A stretch of DNA of 64,000 nt from Pseudomicrostroma phylloplanum (Eukaryota; Basidiomycota; Exobasidiomycetes; Microstromatales): positions 372,001-436,000 of the forward strand of contig BCHS01000017.1 of the NCBI GenBank assembly GCA_039545275.1, written 5' to 3'. Shown in pieces: positions 20,023 through 29,784 of this stretch. Each line of letters starts with the position of its first letter. Position 1 is the first letter of the stretch. Below the pieces are notes generated by a model. That model was not told where the DNA came from and did no database searches. It saw only the letters and a program-made list of their open reading frames with translations. Made by a program: the position numbers and the translations under genes.

Positions 20023-21883
20023 TCAGCGCGGACCGAATAGCTGCATAGACTCTTCCTCCCAACGCTTTCTCAGGAACGTGAGAGCTTCCTTCCGCGAGGT
20101 ATATCCAGTCCTGGTCTCCTCAAGATTGCAAGGGAGTTCCTTGAGCTCGAGCAGGGGATGATTCTTGAGCTCTTCGGGCGCCCAAATTTTGAATTTCTCG
20201 ATCCTGTGAGGATGAGCCCAGACGATCAGATGGAAGGGTTTCCTGGAGTCGACCTTCGGGCTGTCTGCTGCGCAGCTCAGCAATCTCTGTATGGCAGAGA
20301 CAGTTCTGAGAAAGGGGGTCTCTCAGCGTCAGCCAAGCGTGCTTCGTACACCTGAAGTTAACGGCGAGACTTACTGAGACGAGTCGTCAAAAGCCCGACG
20401 GTCGGTGACGCCCCTGCGGGCATCGTCGCGGGGGCCACTCCAGAAGCACTCCATGACCTCGAGGGATGGCAAGCACTGCGGACTATCTATACCTAGAAGG
20501 AGTCCCTTGTGTGGCGTAGTGCCTGTGATGAAGAGGCAAAGGATAGTGAGCTACTATCCATCCTTCGTATCCTGTGATCACTGTGCTCTCACCCCATACT
20601 TGTAGCCTCTTGACATTTGCCAGGCCCTTATGATCGAGGTACACGGCCAAAATAGTCTCTTGCGTTCCGGTAGGGCCTAACGTCAGGGAGTCCAGACGAT
20701 CGAGCGAGGGACCTTGGGTTCGACCGGCAACGGCTTTCTGCAAGTAACTTGTGAGAGCTAGACAAACAAGGTTGGGCGACCTCGCAAAGACTATGCGGCA
20801 CATCATCAACAAGCATGGCAAAGACGGCTTGCCCACTTCTACTTCTCTGCAGACGCTTCTAATAAGGCTCCTCCTATGACTCTTGCTCTTCCTCGTGCGG
20901 AAGACCATGACATCGTCCTCCACGACTTCGTCTCGGTTCCTACTATCCTGGCCCTGCTCTGAAGCAGCGGACTTGCCACTGCGCTGGTTGTGTAGTTGCA
21001 ACGAGTAGTCACGGTCGGGATAGAATGCGCCATCTTCGCTACAGTCCGAGTCGTCGTCCGACTCGCTTGCGCAAGTGCGCTCATAGAAAAGCTGGTGATC
21101 GAATCGATCAAAAGCGTCGTGCAGACGGAGCGGAGTGCTCGAGCTCTGTTCGTGCAACTTGAACGCGGCCTGATCAGTGCACTGTAGGACTAGATCATCG
21201 ACTGATTTGAAGTTGGCCATGGGATTAGCTCCCGATACCGAAGCGAAGTCCTGCCATTCGCGTACCTTTGTGAGGAACGTATCAAGGTGTTGCTGGACCT
21301 CATATACTCTGGAGTGACCTTCCTGCGTGGTGAGCTTCGTCCCAAGAGCAGAGCGAGTCCCACTGCTGTGCAAGCACACACCGGTCCCGGTTCTTCCCAC
21401 CTCTTCAGCAGCCTGCAGAATGACTTGGCTGGCTGCTTCAACAATCCAATCCTGCGTCTCATCAAAGTGGTGATCGCTAAAGGGCCATTGGAAGCCAGGC
21501 CTAATGCCGAGAGGCAGCTTCGAAGAGTCTGTCAGGGAAGAGGCCAGTCTCGTGGGAGGGAAGCTGAGGGGCCAACATTCTCGTGCTTGAACGTGATCAC
21601 CGTCAGGTCCGATCCAAAGACTCTTGGTGAGCTTGGCCAGGGAGGGTGACATTGACACTGTCCGAGCATAGAGCAGGAGGTCGGAGGGCTTTGTGAGCCT
21701 AACGTGTGTATAGAGGAGAGGTCTGATGAAATTATACACCTGCTTCGAGACTAGCGCCATGCTGAGTGTGGTCTTGAAGTCGATGTTCGCCAGTCCCAGG
21801 TCGAGGTCTGAGCCTCGGCTCGCGAAGCATGCTATGGTTTGCAGGACCTCAGCGGGCAAAGATGGCTCCTTGAGCTCAGCCAT
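20023..21883 (-). CDS. F-box-like array protein, copy 9 (right end of array)
   Basis: Exons 21883-20593, 20522-20375 and 20305-20023 join to 573 residues. The leader is short (MAELKEPS) and lacks the K-R-K-R motif. The F-box-like motif is LPAEVLQTIACFASRG (about residues 9-24), then YTHVRLTKPSDLLLYARTV and TKSLWIGPDGDH. The variable part is acidic but also has a basic patch (RTRKSKSHRRS). Strands end KRLQVWGE. Exon 2 gives LEVMECFWSGPRD in place of the usual LECTWSAPW. Exon 3 gives KPFHLIVWAHPHR and RKRWEEESMQLFGPR. It starts 333 bp from the divergent HECT ligase gene. Confidence 0.86.
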
Positions 21884-22216
21884 TGTGTGGGATGTGAAGA
21901 GCGTCAGGCTGCAAGGCCGCTTTCAGGGCAGCATACGAGTTAAAAGGGGAGGGCGTTGTGGCAGGAGTGGTATGGGAGTCAAGAAGGAGTCGAGGAGAAG
22001 CAGCCATCATCGCTGCCCTGTATCGCACGTACAATGACACAGGTACACACACATGTACTCCTCCAACTATTCTGCCGTCGCTGATCTGAGCACAGGCCCA
22101 CGACGGAAAGGGAGAAATAGACGCGTTTTCCTGCATATACTCTTCGTACTCGGCGTCATACGCACCTCGACTTCCTTCGTAACCTTTGCAAGGCTTGTGG
22201 CATACGCTGCTCAAGC
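21884..22216. promoter_or_regulatory. Divergent intergenic region (F-box copy 9 / HECT ligase)
   Basis: The two start codons point away from each other across 333 bp, so both promoters and 5' leaders must lie here unless an upstream exon exists. I see no clear TATA element or distinctive repeat. Confidence 0.5.
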
Positions 22217-25200
22217 ATGGACGGTGTGCGCAATGATGGAGGCCACGACTCAGCGCAGCAGCAACGGCCAGCATCTCCTGCCGTAGCACCCACCGCTGTG
22301 TGGACTGCTTGGGGCAAATCCGCCACCAGCCCATGGCTTCCGCAAGCCAATTCGGCCTCCACCTCTTCTTCCTCCTCGCCCTCACCATCTCCTTCCGCCT
22401 CTTCATCCGCCTTTCCAGCACTCTCTGCATCATCATCATCATCTGCTGCGTCAAAGCGCTCACGCCATTCGCCATGGCACAATGCCCTCCGCGGTCCAGC
22501 CTGGAACCCCAATCGCACTCGCCTGCAGGACCTCGAAGAGCGCGTCCTCTCTCGCCAGCTGGATCAGGGCAGCTCTCGCAAGAAGGGCACCTGTGGCATG
22601 GAAGACCTTGAACGCACCTCTGACGACTCTGACGGGGACGTGGGCAACGATACCGGAGGGCAGACGCAGATGTATGGCCTCAGCAGAGTCATTGTCAAGG
22701 ATCTTAGTCAGCCTGGGGCTACCTCGAAGGGCAAGAACAAGGCAAAAAGGCAGGACTTCTCGGCAGGCGGAGGACCGCAGATCTACGGCAGACACAACAC
22801 GCCGTGGGTACAGAAGGGCAGAGCTCGTAGGGAGGGGCTGGCTGGAGACGAGGGACTAGAGACATCCAGCACTGGGCCATCCTCGAGAGCAATGTCACCT
22901 CCACCCTTCGAAGACAGCGACGGAGGAGAGTCGTCTGCTTCCGCCTTCTACCTCGACGAGGACCGGACCACTACAAGACCGATCGAAGGTGTCATTGCCG
23001 CCTGCGACCGCAACATGCGAGCCTACTACGCCAGCCTGAGACAGATCCAGACCAATTACCTGAGAGATCCTATCCCTCGGCCACTTCCGGATGCCATGTT
23101 TCCCCTCTATGAGAAGCTCTCCAGTAATTTGGCATCCCCTGCCTCGGTCCTATCTGCGGGTTGGCTAGACATTTCCACGCCATCAGACCAGAGCATCAAG
23201 GAGAAGCTGGCTGCTCTGGACGCAAGGGAGGACGAGGAAGGAAGTCAGGTCATTTCTAGGAAGATGATCGTCTTCTGCAACCGGGCAGAGCAAGCTGCGC
23301 GGGCCGCACAATTCTGGCGTACAGATCTGGCAGAAGCTCCTTGTATTCGGACAGCAGCAGCTCTGTTTAGACTGCTATACGCATGCATCGTACTAGGAGA
23401 GAACAGGGATAGACAAGATGCCTTCCGAAGAGTCTCGAGGTCCCTTGCCACCCTCTTCGCGGAGGCAGATCGCCGCTTTGCTCTTGAGGCAGCGCTACAG
23501 GCTCTTGCGGCCAAGGGTAACCGCACAACTCTCATCGAAGGCATCGCCAGGCGCCTCAGCAGCCTCATCGAGCAATATGCTTTGGCATTAGGCGATGAGA
23601 CATTGCGCAACCGCATAGACGCTACCATTGATCTTCTCAGACTGCTCCATGCTACCTCAGAAGCGGTCCAGAGACGGATGCGAAAGGCTGCTGCAGATCC
23701 AGCTGCTTACACTGTGGCAGGGATAGCTGCTCACCGAGACGCCTTGCTCCAGGACGAGCATCTCTCCCACATCCTTCAACAACCTGATCATGCCTTCCTA
23801 CATCCTATGGGACACAAGCTGCGAGTCCTCTCGAGCCACGTGGACGAGAGCAAGGAGCGGGCTCGCAAAGAGGCTCTCTGGTCATCCTTCTATGCTCCTG
23901 AGAGACAGCAGAGATCTGAACGAGGTCGCCGGAAGACGGCCTTCACTCAGCCGGGACAGGAGGGCAATGTGTCTAACAGCATGCTGCTTACGATCAGCGT
24001 TGGGCGAGAGACCCTCCTTGCAGATACTCTGGATGCATTCGTTGAGCTCGATGCTCGCGCCGATACAGTATCCGCTGGAGTCGGCCAGTCTCCTTCGCAT
24101 GCACTGCAGCACGAGCTGCGCATTCACTTCGAAGACGAAGAAGGGGTCGACTCGCTTCTGGGTGGTCTGAGAAAAGAGTGGTTCTCAGAGGTCATCAGCG
24201 GCCTTCTACGATCGAAGACTATCATCCCTGCCGAGCTTGAAGAGAGGCAAAGAGCTGCAGATGAAGACGATCATGAGACCCGCTTCGTGCTTGTTAGCCC
24301 TCGGGCCGATGATGAGCATGCTGAGGCGCTGGGACTCATACTTGGGCTCAGCTTATACCATGGTGTTCCTCTCGGTATCCGGCTGCCGGACTATGTCATG
24401 GATGTCATGGTCTCAACGGACGACTTCAGGCTGTCTGACCTGAGCCGGTCATCTATTGAAGAGGATCTCGAAGACGAGGTTCGACTGCGGGCCGCCGTCG
24501 ATGAGAACCTGCTCCATCTGGCTCAATATAGACCACGCCTAGTCCGTTCCCTGGACGAGCTGCTCGCATGGACTGCGCCTCTGCCACAAGCAGACTCTCC
24601 CATCGACGACGATACTGCGCGACGTCTCTTCGAATCCACCTACTCGCTCAACTGGACCGTCACGCATCCCTCCTCAAGCGACGAGCAAATGGCAGAAACG
24701 CTCCCTCTCGTCCGAGGTGGTCAGCACCGCCCCGTCACTCCGGCCAACAGGCTCTCCTACGTCCGCGCCCTCACCAACTTCCACCTTTACGGCGTTATTC
24801 GCCCACAGCTCCTGGCTCTCCGTCGAGGCTTCGCGCGTGTCTGGCCCGCCGTAGGAAGAAGTGAGCACGATGGACGAGCGTACCTCGCCCAATGGCACTC
24901 TTCTGAGCTGGGAGAGGCGATACAGGGCGACGCGACCCCGCTGCGTGTCGCCCACCTGAGGAAATACGTCGAAGTCTCCGGGCGGAGGAGCAGCGAGCTA
25001 GGCCGAGCCGAAGACGACCAGATGCTCCGCTGGTTCTGGGCCGCCATCGCAGAACTGGAGGAGCTGGAGCTGTACACGAGTGGTGCAAATTTTGGCGGTA
25101 CAGCGTCCCGTGCGAGGCTAGGGGTGGCGAGAAGTCTGCTGCGCTACGTCACTTCGTCGTCGACTCTGCCACTACCAGTGACGGCAGACCTCTCTCCAGG

Positions 25201-25522
25201 ATCGAGCGCTCCAGGAGTGACCTCCCGCCATACCCCTCCTCGGCCAGTCGCGGTCTCCGCAAGACCCTTCCGTATCTCTCTGCTAGACCCTCCTCCCGCG
25301 CAGCAAGGCTCAAGCCTGAACAACGGAGCGTCTCTAGCTGCTGCCAGTTGGCCACTGCCTTTTGCCTCTACATGCACAGAGACCCTCTTCCTGCCGCGGT
25401 ACCCCTCGGAGGAGATTGCGAGGGAGAAGGTGGGCGTGCTTTTTGGTTGGCTCATGCGGAGAGGCGGGGATGGTACTGATGCAGATTCGGGCGGGTTTGA
25501 TGTGGCTTTTGGATTGCGGTAG
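22217..25522 (+). CDS. HECT-type E3 ubiquitin-protein ligase
   Basis: A single 1101-residue frame. HECT ligases accept ubiquitin from an E2 on a catalytic Cys and pass it to substrate. The C-terminal half fits the fold: N-lobe blocks around LTISVGRETLLADTLD and LRIHFEDEEGVDSLLGGLRK, ALGLILGLSLYHGVPLGIRLP, then TNFHLYGVIRPQLLALRRGF. The C-lobe has PFASTCTETLFLPRYPS, where Cys1053 matches the catalytic cysteine of the family (usual pattern T-C-x-x-x-L-x-L-P-x-Y), and ends in GFDVAFGLR. The first 300 or so residues are Ser/Pro-rich and probably disordered; I see no WW, C2 or ankyrin domain. Architecture resembles the Hul4-like fungal group, but I cannot confirm the subfamily. It borders the F-box array, another ubiquitin-type family, though adjacency alone shows no joint function. 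Confidence 0.9.
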   Translation: MDGVRNDGGHDSAQQQRPASPAVAPTAVWTAWGKSATSPWLPQANSASTSSSSSPSPSPSASSSAFPALSASSSSSAASKRSRHSPWHNALRGPAWNPNRTRLQDLEERVLSRQLDQGSSRKKGTCGMEDLERTSDDSDGDVGNDTGGQTQMYGLSRVIVKDLSQPGATSKGKNKAKRQDFSAGGGPQIYGRHNTPWVQKGRARREGLAGDEGLETSSTGPSSRAMSPPPFEDSDGGESSASAFYLDEDRTTTRPIEGVIAACDRNMRAYYASLRQIQTNYLRDPIPRPLPDAMFPLYEKLSSNLASPASVLSAGWLDISTPSDQSIKEKLAALDAREDEEGSQVISRKMIVFCNRAEQAARAAQFWRTDLAEAPCIRTAAALFRLLYACIVLGENRDRQDAFRRVSRSLATLFAEADRRFALEAALQALAAKGNRTTLIEGIARRLSSLIEQYALALGDETLRNRIDATIDLLRLLHATSEAVQRRMRKAAADPAAYTVAGIAAHRDALLQDEHLSHILQQPDHAFLHPMGHKLRVLSSHVDESKERARKEALWSSFYAPERQQRSERGRRKTAFTQPGQEGNVSNSMLLTISVGRETLLADTLDAFVELDARADTVSAGVGQSPSHALQHELRIHFEDEEGVDSLLGGLRKEWFSEVISGLLRSKTIIPAELEERQRAADEDDHETRFVLVSPRADDEHAEALGLILGLSLYHGVPLGIRLPDYVMDVMVSTDDFRLSDLSRSSIEEDLEDEVRLRAAVDENLLHLAQYRPRLVRSLDELLAWTAPLPQADSPIDDDTARRLFESTYSLNWTVTHPSSSDEQMAETLPLVRGGQHRPVTPANRLSYVRALTNFHLYGVIRPQLLALRRGFARVWPAVGRSEHDGRAYLAQWHSSELGEAIQGDATPLRVAHLRKYVEVSGRRSSELGRAEDDQMLRWFWAAIAELEELELYTSGANFGGTASRARLGVARSLLRYVTSSSTLPLPVTADLSPGSSAPGVTSRHTPPRPVAVSARPFRISLLDPPPAQQGSSLNNGASLAAASWPLPFASTCTETLFLPRYPSEEIAREKVGVLFGWLMRRGGDGTDADSGGFDVAFGLR

Positions 25523-25637
25523 GAAACAAGTGAGAGGTACAGTGTAGCTTACAAGGCCGTGGTCATGCTGTATTATGTATTCGCAGCCTTCCCTCGTACA
25601 ATAGAGCGAATGCTCCCCACTCTCTCCACCTGTAGTC

Positions 25638-26704
25638 TCATGTACTCTTCCCGGCAGCCGCGCTACCAACCTCAACCTTTCCCTCTCTCCAGACAGCATA
25701 CATCCTTGGGGGCCTATCCGCGTCCCTCTCCTCACTCCACTTCCTCTCCTCCTCTTCCGAATCCACCTTACCACCAATCGAAGGCGAGTTGATCCGCCTC
25801 GTAAGCATCGCGAGGGTTTGGGAATCAAAGTCGTACGAGTGGCAGAGGGTTGCAACGTCGCTTGGGCTGCGGGCGGATTTGAGCTCGTCGAGGAGCATGC
25901 TGAGTGTTGGTGCGTCTAGGGTGCGGGTAGAGGCTGAACCAGAAGACATTCCTGCACTTCTGCTGCCGCTGGTCTCCATGTTCCTCTCATTCTCCAGCGC
26001 AAGCGAGTCCTCCCTCTCCTGTCTCGCCTGCAGAATACGCAACATCTGCGACTGGCCCCTCGTTGTTTTACTCGTCGCGGAGGTCCCTGCAGGACCACCA
26101 GTAACGTTCTGTGGCTGCTGGCGGGTAGAGGCTGCTCGAGAGGCTGAGTCAGAGGGACCTGACCAGGGTGGGCGATCCACGCTGACGGGGCCGAGGGTGT
26201 GCAGCTGAGAGATGAAGTCTGGGTCGAAGGCGTCGCGGCGGATCACTGTGGACGAGGGTAAAAGATAGGGAGAGGGAAAGAAGAGCGAAAGAGCAACAGA
26301 TTTAGTCGACAAGCTCATGGAGGCACACCAACATCCTGTCCTACCCTTCCATCCGCTCGCCTCATCCGACCGGAGCACTCACCATCTTCCTTCTCCTCCC
26401 TGCCCGGCTCGCTCCTCTCCACAATCGGTCCCACCTGTCTCGGATCCCCCCCTCTCCCAGTGTTCCTCAACGGACCCGCATCTCTCCCCGTCTGGCCTAA
26501 CTGCCCAGCAACATCCAGTGGGGAGGTCTGAGATCTCGAGTCGGCTGAAGGGGTCGGGGAGCTTGCTTGGGCGGGGCGGGAGGGACTGGTAGCTGCGCGG
26601 GCGAGGGAGGCAGAGGTAGAGCCGCTAGAGCTGGAGGTGCTGCTTGTGGTGGACGAGGTCGTCTTAGGTAGGGAGCGAGTGGCCTTGGATGCTGCACCGC
26701 CCAT
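25638..26704 (-). CDS. Conserved fungal-type protein with MGGAAS start, function unknown
   Basis: Exons 26704-26383 and 26245-25638 join in frame to 309 residues. The start MGGAASK fits an N-myristoylation signal (Gly2, small residue at 6, Lys7). Residues up to about 100 are Ser/Thr/Pro-rich. The join creates EDVIRRDAFDPDFISQL, a well-structured segment, followed later by MLRILQARQEREDS and a C-terminal helical part (LSMLLDELKSARSPSDVATL, then YDFDSQTLAMLTRRINSPS). The pattern of a short aspartate-rich block plus a helical C-terminal domain recalls a conserved small fungal family, but I cannot name it and assign no function. Its 3' end lies 115 bp from the HECT gene's stop, in convergent orientation. 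Confidence 0.72.
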
Positions 26705-27141
26705 GATGTGATTGTCGAGGCTCGATGCGATCGAACAAATGCGAGTACGGACTATTCAAGAAGTGTACTGGTGCACCATTGGAAGGAAGTAGTCAATCTG
26801 CGTGATCGGGTCGGGTAGACTAGTCAAGAATTCTGTGCTTCCGTATCAAGTCATCCGACTCCTCCACCTCAGCCGCCTGGCAGGGCCGCTGCGAATGCGA
26901 CCCCACCGATCAACACACCATGGCAATCAGCAGACAGTCACGCCATACGACGACAGTGAGTCTATACAACGGTATACATTCAGGCATCTACCACGACAAG
27001 CGCGAATGGGTAGCACGATCTGGCGAAACGATTTAGCGCGGGGCGGGGCGGGGCGGGGCGGTCGGCGTGTGTTTGTGTGCCATCCTGCTCGCTCGCCCCC
27101 TCTCCCCTCACCCTTCCCCTTTCCCAACTTCAACACAACTC
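26705..27141. other. Spacer upstream of the MGGAAS gene
   Basis: A 437 bp gap holding the 5' region of the gene starting at 26704 and the 3' flank of the next one. A GGGGC tandem run sits at 27040-27061; no gene is supported. Confidence 0.5.
27040..27061. repeat. GGGGC tandem run (G4-capable)
   Basis: Four perfect GGGGC units followed by GG on the plus strand. Four G-runs one base apart meet the simple G-quadruplex rule. It lies about 80-100 bp downstream of the stop codon of the gene at 27142-28464 and about 340 bp upstream of the gene at 26704. Confidence 0.8.
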
Positions 27142-28464
27142 TCAAACGCCCCTCCTCCCATCTCTCAGTACTCTCCTTCTCTTCCTCTCTAAATCCACCG
27201 CCTCCCTCTCCAGCTGCATCTCCTTCTCCCTCTCTCTTTCCCTCTGTCGTAAAATCTCCACCCGCTTACCCCTCCGCTGCGCTAGTGGCACGCTCGCTTC
27301 CCACGCGCCGAAATAGTCCGGAGTCATTGTCCTTCCTCTGCTCATGCGGGAGGTGACGCTGCCTGGAGTGGTGGAAAGGCTCAAGGAAGAGGAGCGGGAG
27401 CGTCCGCGTGGGAGTTTGGAGGATTGCAGACGTGTGAGCATAGGTGAGGGACCTCCTGGGTGTAGGCGTGGGTAGTCCATCTGGGAGCTTGCGGAGGAAT
27501 TGGAGCGGGAGCGACCCATGGAGGTCGACAGAGGAGAAGAGGGGTAGGAGGACATCAGGCTGCCCGAAGTCGAGGTGCCTGTCGCTGCACCGACGGAGCA
27601 GCAGCTCAGCGAGGGCGGCACGTCGGTGCAGAGGGCGAGAGCGTTGGAGGTCGAGCGCACTCGGGTCATGGGCGAGGAGGATGTAGCCTGGCTGCCTTGC
27701 CGGGTGGACCGTCGGCGCGACAGAAGCGACGAGACTGCTGAAGAGGAAGCACCGACGGTTGGTGTAGGAGCGACACTCGGAGTTGCTGCAGCTGTTGCTA
27801 TGCTTGATGCTGAGGCCTGAGTGGGAGGGTCCATCATGCGTGAAGAAACAGAGGAGGCCCTACTCATCTGTGCCGACTGTGGGATCTGGTTGCGTCGAGT
27901 GTCTGCCCTTCGTGGTGACTGCGAGGGGGAGACCATCACCGGCGGCAGCAAGCGTTGATGTTGCGCCTCCGTGACCTTGTCCTCTGCGCCTGCAGCTCGC
28001 CTCTCCTTGTATTTCATGTGGCCAGAAGCACCCTGAGCAGCTGGAGTGAAGAACAGTCTCCTAGCAGGCGTGGGTCCTTCCATCATGCTGTCCTCGTCGT
28101 CACTATCGCTTCCCTCTTCTTTGGATGCGAACCAGTCCATAAGCGGACCTTGTGATATCTTGGACCCACGTCGATCCAGAGGTGACTTCAGATCGCTCCC
28201 ATCGTATTGCCGCCTCGAAGCAGCACTACCCTGTCGGATCTTCTCCCTCCTCTCAGGTGCCCAGGGCATCCCGCCAGTCTCTGCAAAGGGACGATTGCAT
28301 GGCTTCTCGACGGGTGTCAGTGGCGGTGAGTAGGCTTTTCGAGGCGTGGTGGACTTGGACGAGGTGGAGGTATTGATGGGTGCAAGCGGTCGTGAAGGCT
28401 TGGATGTGGGTGGGGTTGCCATGCCGTAGGAGGGCTTACCCACTGGGAGGAAGTTGAGCGCCAT
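27142..28464 (-). CDS. Serine-rich, largely disordered protein, function unknown
   Basis: An intronless frame of 440 codons. Most of it is Ser/Pro/Thr-rich (repeated RSRS, SSSS, TPTV stretches), with an acidic patch in the first third (KEEGSDSDDEDSMMEG, about residues 115-130). The end differs: RRGKRVEILRQREREREKEM and on through R-K-R-R-R form a strongly charged helix, likely coiled coil and basic enough for a nuclear signal. PLMDWFASKE and TMTPDYFGAWE are the best candidate short motifs. I recognise no domain. It is divergent from alternative oxidase across 1.3 kb. Length, ATG context and sustained codon use argue that it is real. Confidence 0.7.
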   Translation of the reverse strand: MALNFLPVGKPSYGMATPPTSKPSRPLAPINTSTSSKSTTPRKAYSPPLTPVEKPCNRPFAETGGMPWAPERREKIRQGSAASRRQYDGSDLKSPLDRRGSKISQGPLMDWFASKEEGSDSDDEDSMMEGPTPARRLFFTPAAQGASGHMKYKERRAAGAEDKVTEAQHQRLLPPVMVSPSQSPRRADTRRNQIPQSAQMSRASSVSSRMMDPPTQASASSIATAAATPSVAPTPTVGASSSAVSSLLSRRRSTRQGSQATSSSPMTRVRSTSNALALCTDVPPSLSCCSVGAATGTSTSGSLMSSYPSSPLSTSMGRSRSNSSASSQMDYPRLHPGGPSPMLTRLQSSKLPRGRSRSSSLSLSTTPGSVTSRMSRGRTMTPDYFGAWEASVPLAQRRGKRVEILRQREREREKEMQLEREAVDLERKRRRVLRDGRRGV

Positions 28465-29574
28465 GTTATGCGTTGGGTGGTTGGGTGGCGCAAGCAGCAG
28501 GTGGAGAGGACCAAGGATATGGGTATATGCTCAGAGTGATGAGAGGGTATTAAGAGTTGACGGGGGAGACGAGGATGAAGAGGAAAGATGTGGTCCTGAT
28601 AAGGAGTCCCGCCTTAGTGCCTTGCTGGTGGACTCTGGTGTATTGGGTTGAGGTGGTACCTGTAGCAGTGATCCCTCCGTCGATCGGAAGGGGTGTTGCA
28701 GCAAACGTGGGGAAACAAAGGGGGTGGGAAGCGCGGGAACAAGGAACCAGGTGGGGAAGGGAAGTGCAGCGATTAGGATCGGCCACCACTCTCAGCCCCG
28801 TGCGACGGCAACGGAAGCGGGACGCGGTGGTAAGCTTGCGAAGCGAAAAGGGCAAGGGGCTGGGCCGATGGTCGCGTCCTGCAAGCCCTTTTTTCTTTTC
28901 ACACGCGACGTGTCTGCGCGTAAAGAGGCCGGTACGGGAACAGCGTCGCGAGGGGCGCGTCTGAGGTCGACTCGAGTCAGCCACGCCTTCGCTTCCTTTG
29001 GCGGAAGGATATGCAAGTACGGAGATGCAAGGAAGATCGAGAAAGCGTTTGCTTGAGCTCCTGCTTGTGCAGCAAGAACAAGGCAGCTGGCCACCCATGA
29101 CCTGAGCGAGGACTTGCTAGGAAGTCTGAGACTGCTTTCCGCCGATGGCCGGCCGCTCTCCGCTACTCATGCTCAGATGGAAGCGATTGAGCGTGGGTGT
29201 GGGAGATGGACCCAGTGAAGAAGCCTCGTCTCGTGATCATTGGTGTGCGCAGATTCGAGGCAGCTTCTGTGGGCTCGTCAAGCCCCGAGGCAAAGAAGCC
29301 AGTCCTAGCCTGCGATATAGCGCGCGGGTGCGTCGAGGCTGGCTGGGTGGCTGTCTGCCACGTGCGCGTCTCCTGGCGGGACCTGCGTCGGAATGCCTCG
29401 GCTCGCCCATGGTAGGGAGGTCCGTGCAGAGAGAGGCGCAAGAATAGACTTTGAACGGCGCCGAGGCCGAGGGGAGCCGGGGGATCCCTCGCTGCACTCC
29501 GATTCCTCAGCAGAGTGAGGCAGAGGCAGAGAGTGCTACTCGACCAGCCTACACCGCACGGCAAGGAAGGCAGG

Positions 29575-29601
29575 GAGGAGGAGGAGGAGGAGGAGGAGGA
29601 G
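29575..29601. repeat. GAG/AGG trinucleotide microsatellite
   Basis: An uninterrupted run of about nine GAG units in the non-coding leader region, about 180 bp before the alternative oxidase start codon. Confidence 0.85.
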
Positions 29602-29683
29602 ATGGCCGACAATCAACGTCGTGTGCATCCAGCCAATGCATAGACGGGAGGACTCGCCTCGCTTAGTCGTGCCGTCCGGGGAT

Positions 29684-29689
29684 TATAAA
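29684..29689 (+). promoter_or_regulatory. Candidate TATA box of alternative oxidase
   Basis: TATAAA in GATTATAAACAG lies 96 bp upstream of the ATG at 29785, a typical placement for a regulated fungal gene. No transcript start is known. Confidence 0.5.
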
Positions 29690-29784
29690 CAGCCGTGTAG
29701 GGCAGTGAGAGCCATGGCCTCGAGCGATACCACCCACGGATTACCAAGTCCACCTCTACTACTCATAGCATCAACATCCTGCTG

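Larger units (their letters stand above)
28465..29784. other. Long divergent intergenic region before alternative oxidase
   Basis: 1.3 kb between two divergent start codons. Several long open frames exist on both strands (one of 182 codons on minus at 28550-29098), but they overlap each other, have no domain and reflect high GC. A GAG trinucleotide run is at 29575-29601 and a TATAAA at 29684. It probably holds the control region of the oxidase. Confidence 0.5.

Noticed and set aside
1..21883. Transposon-driven spread of the F-box genes
   Set aside because: I saw no terminal repeats, transposase or poly-A tails. Same orientation, shared introns and mosaic spacers fit unequal crossing-over instead.
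21876..22475. 199-codon minus frame antisense to the HECT gene start
   Set aside because: Met/Arg/Lys runs come from the complement of Ser-rich codons in the ligase. The sense frame is far longer and has a family match.
28550..29098. 182-codon minus frame and overlapping plus frames between the serine-rich gene and alternative oxidase
   Set aside because: Frames on both strands overlap, with no motif and unusual composition, so the region is better read as regulatory.
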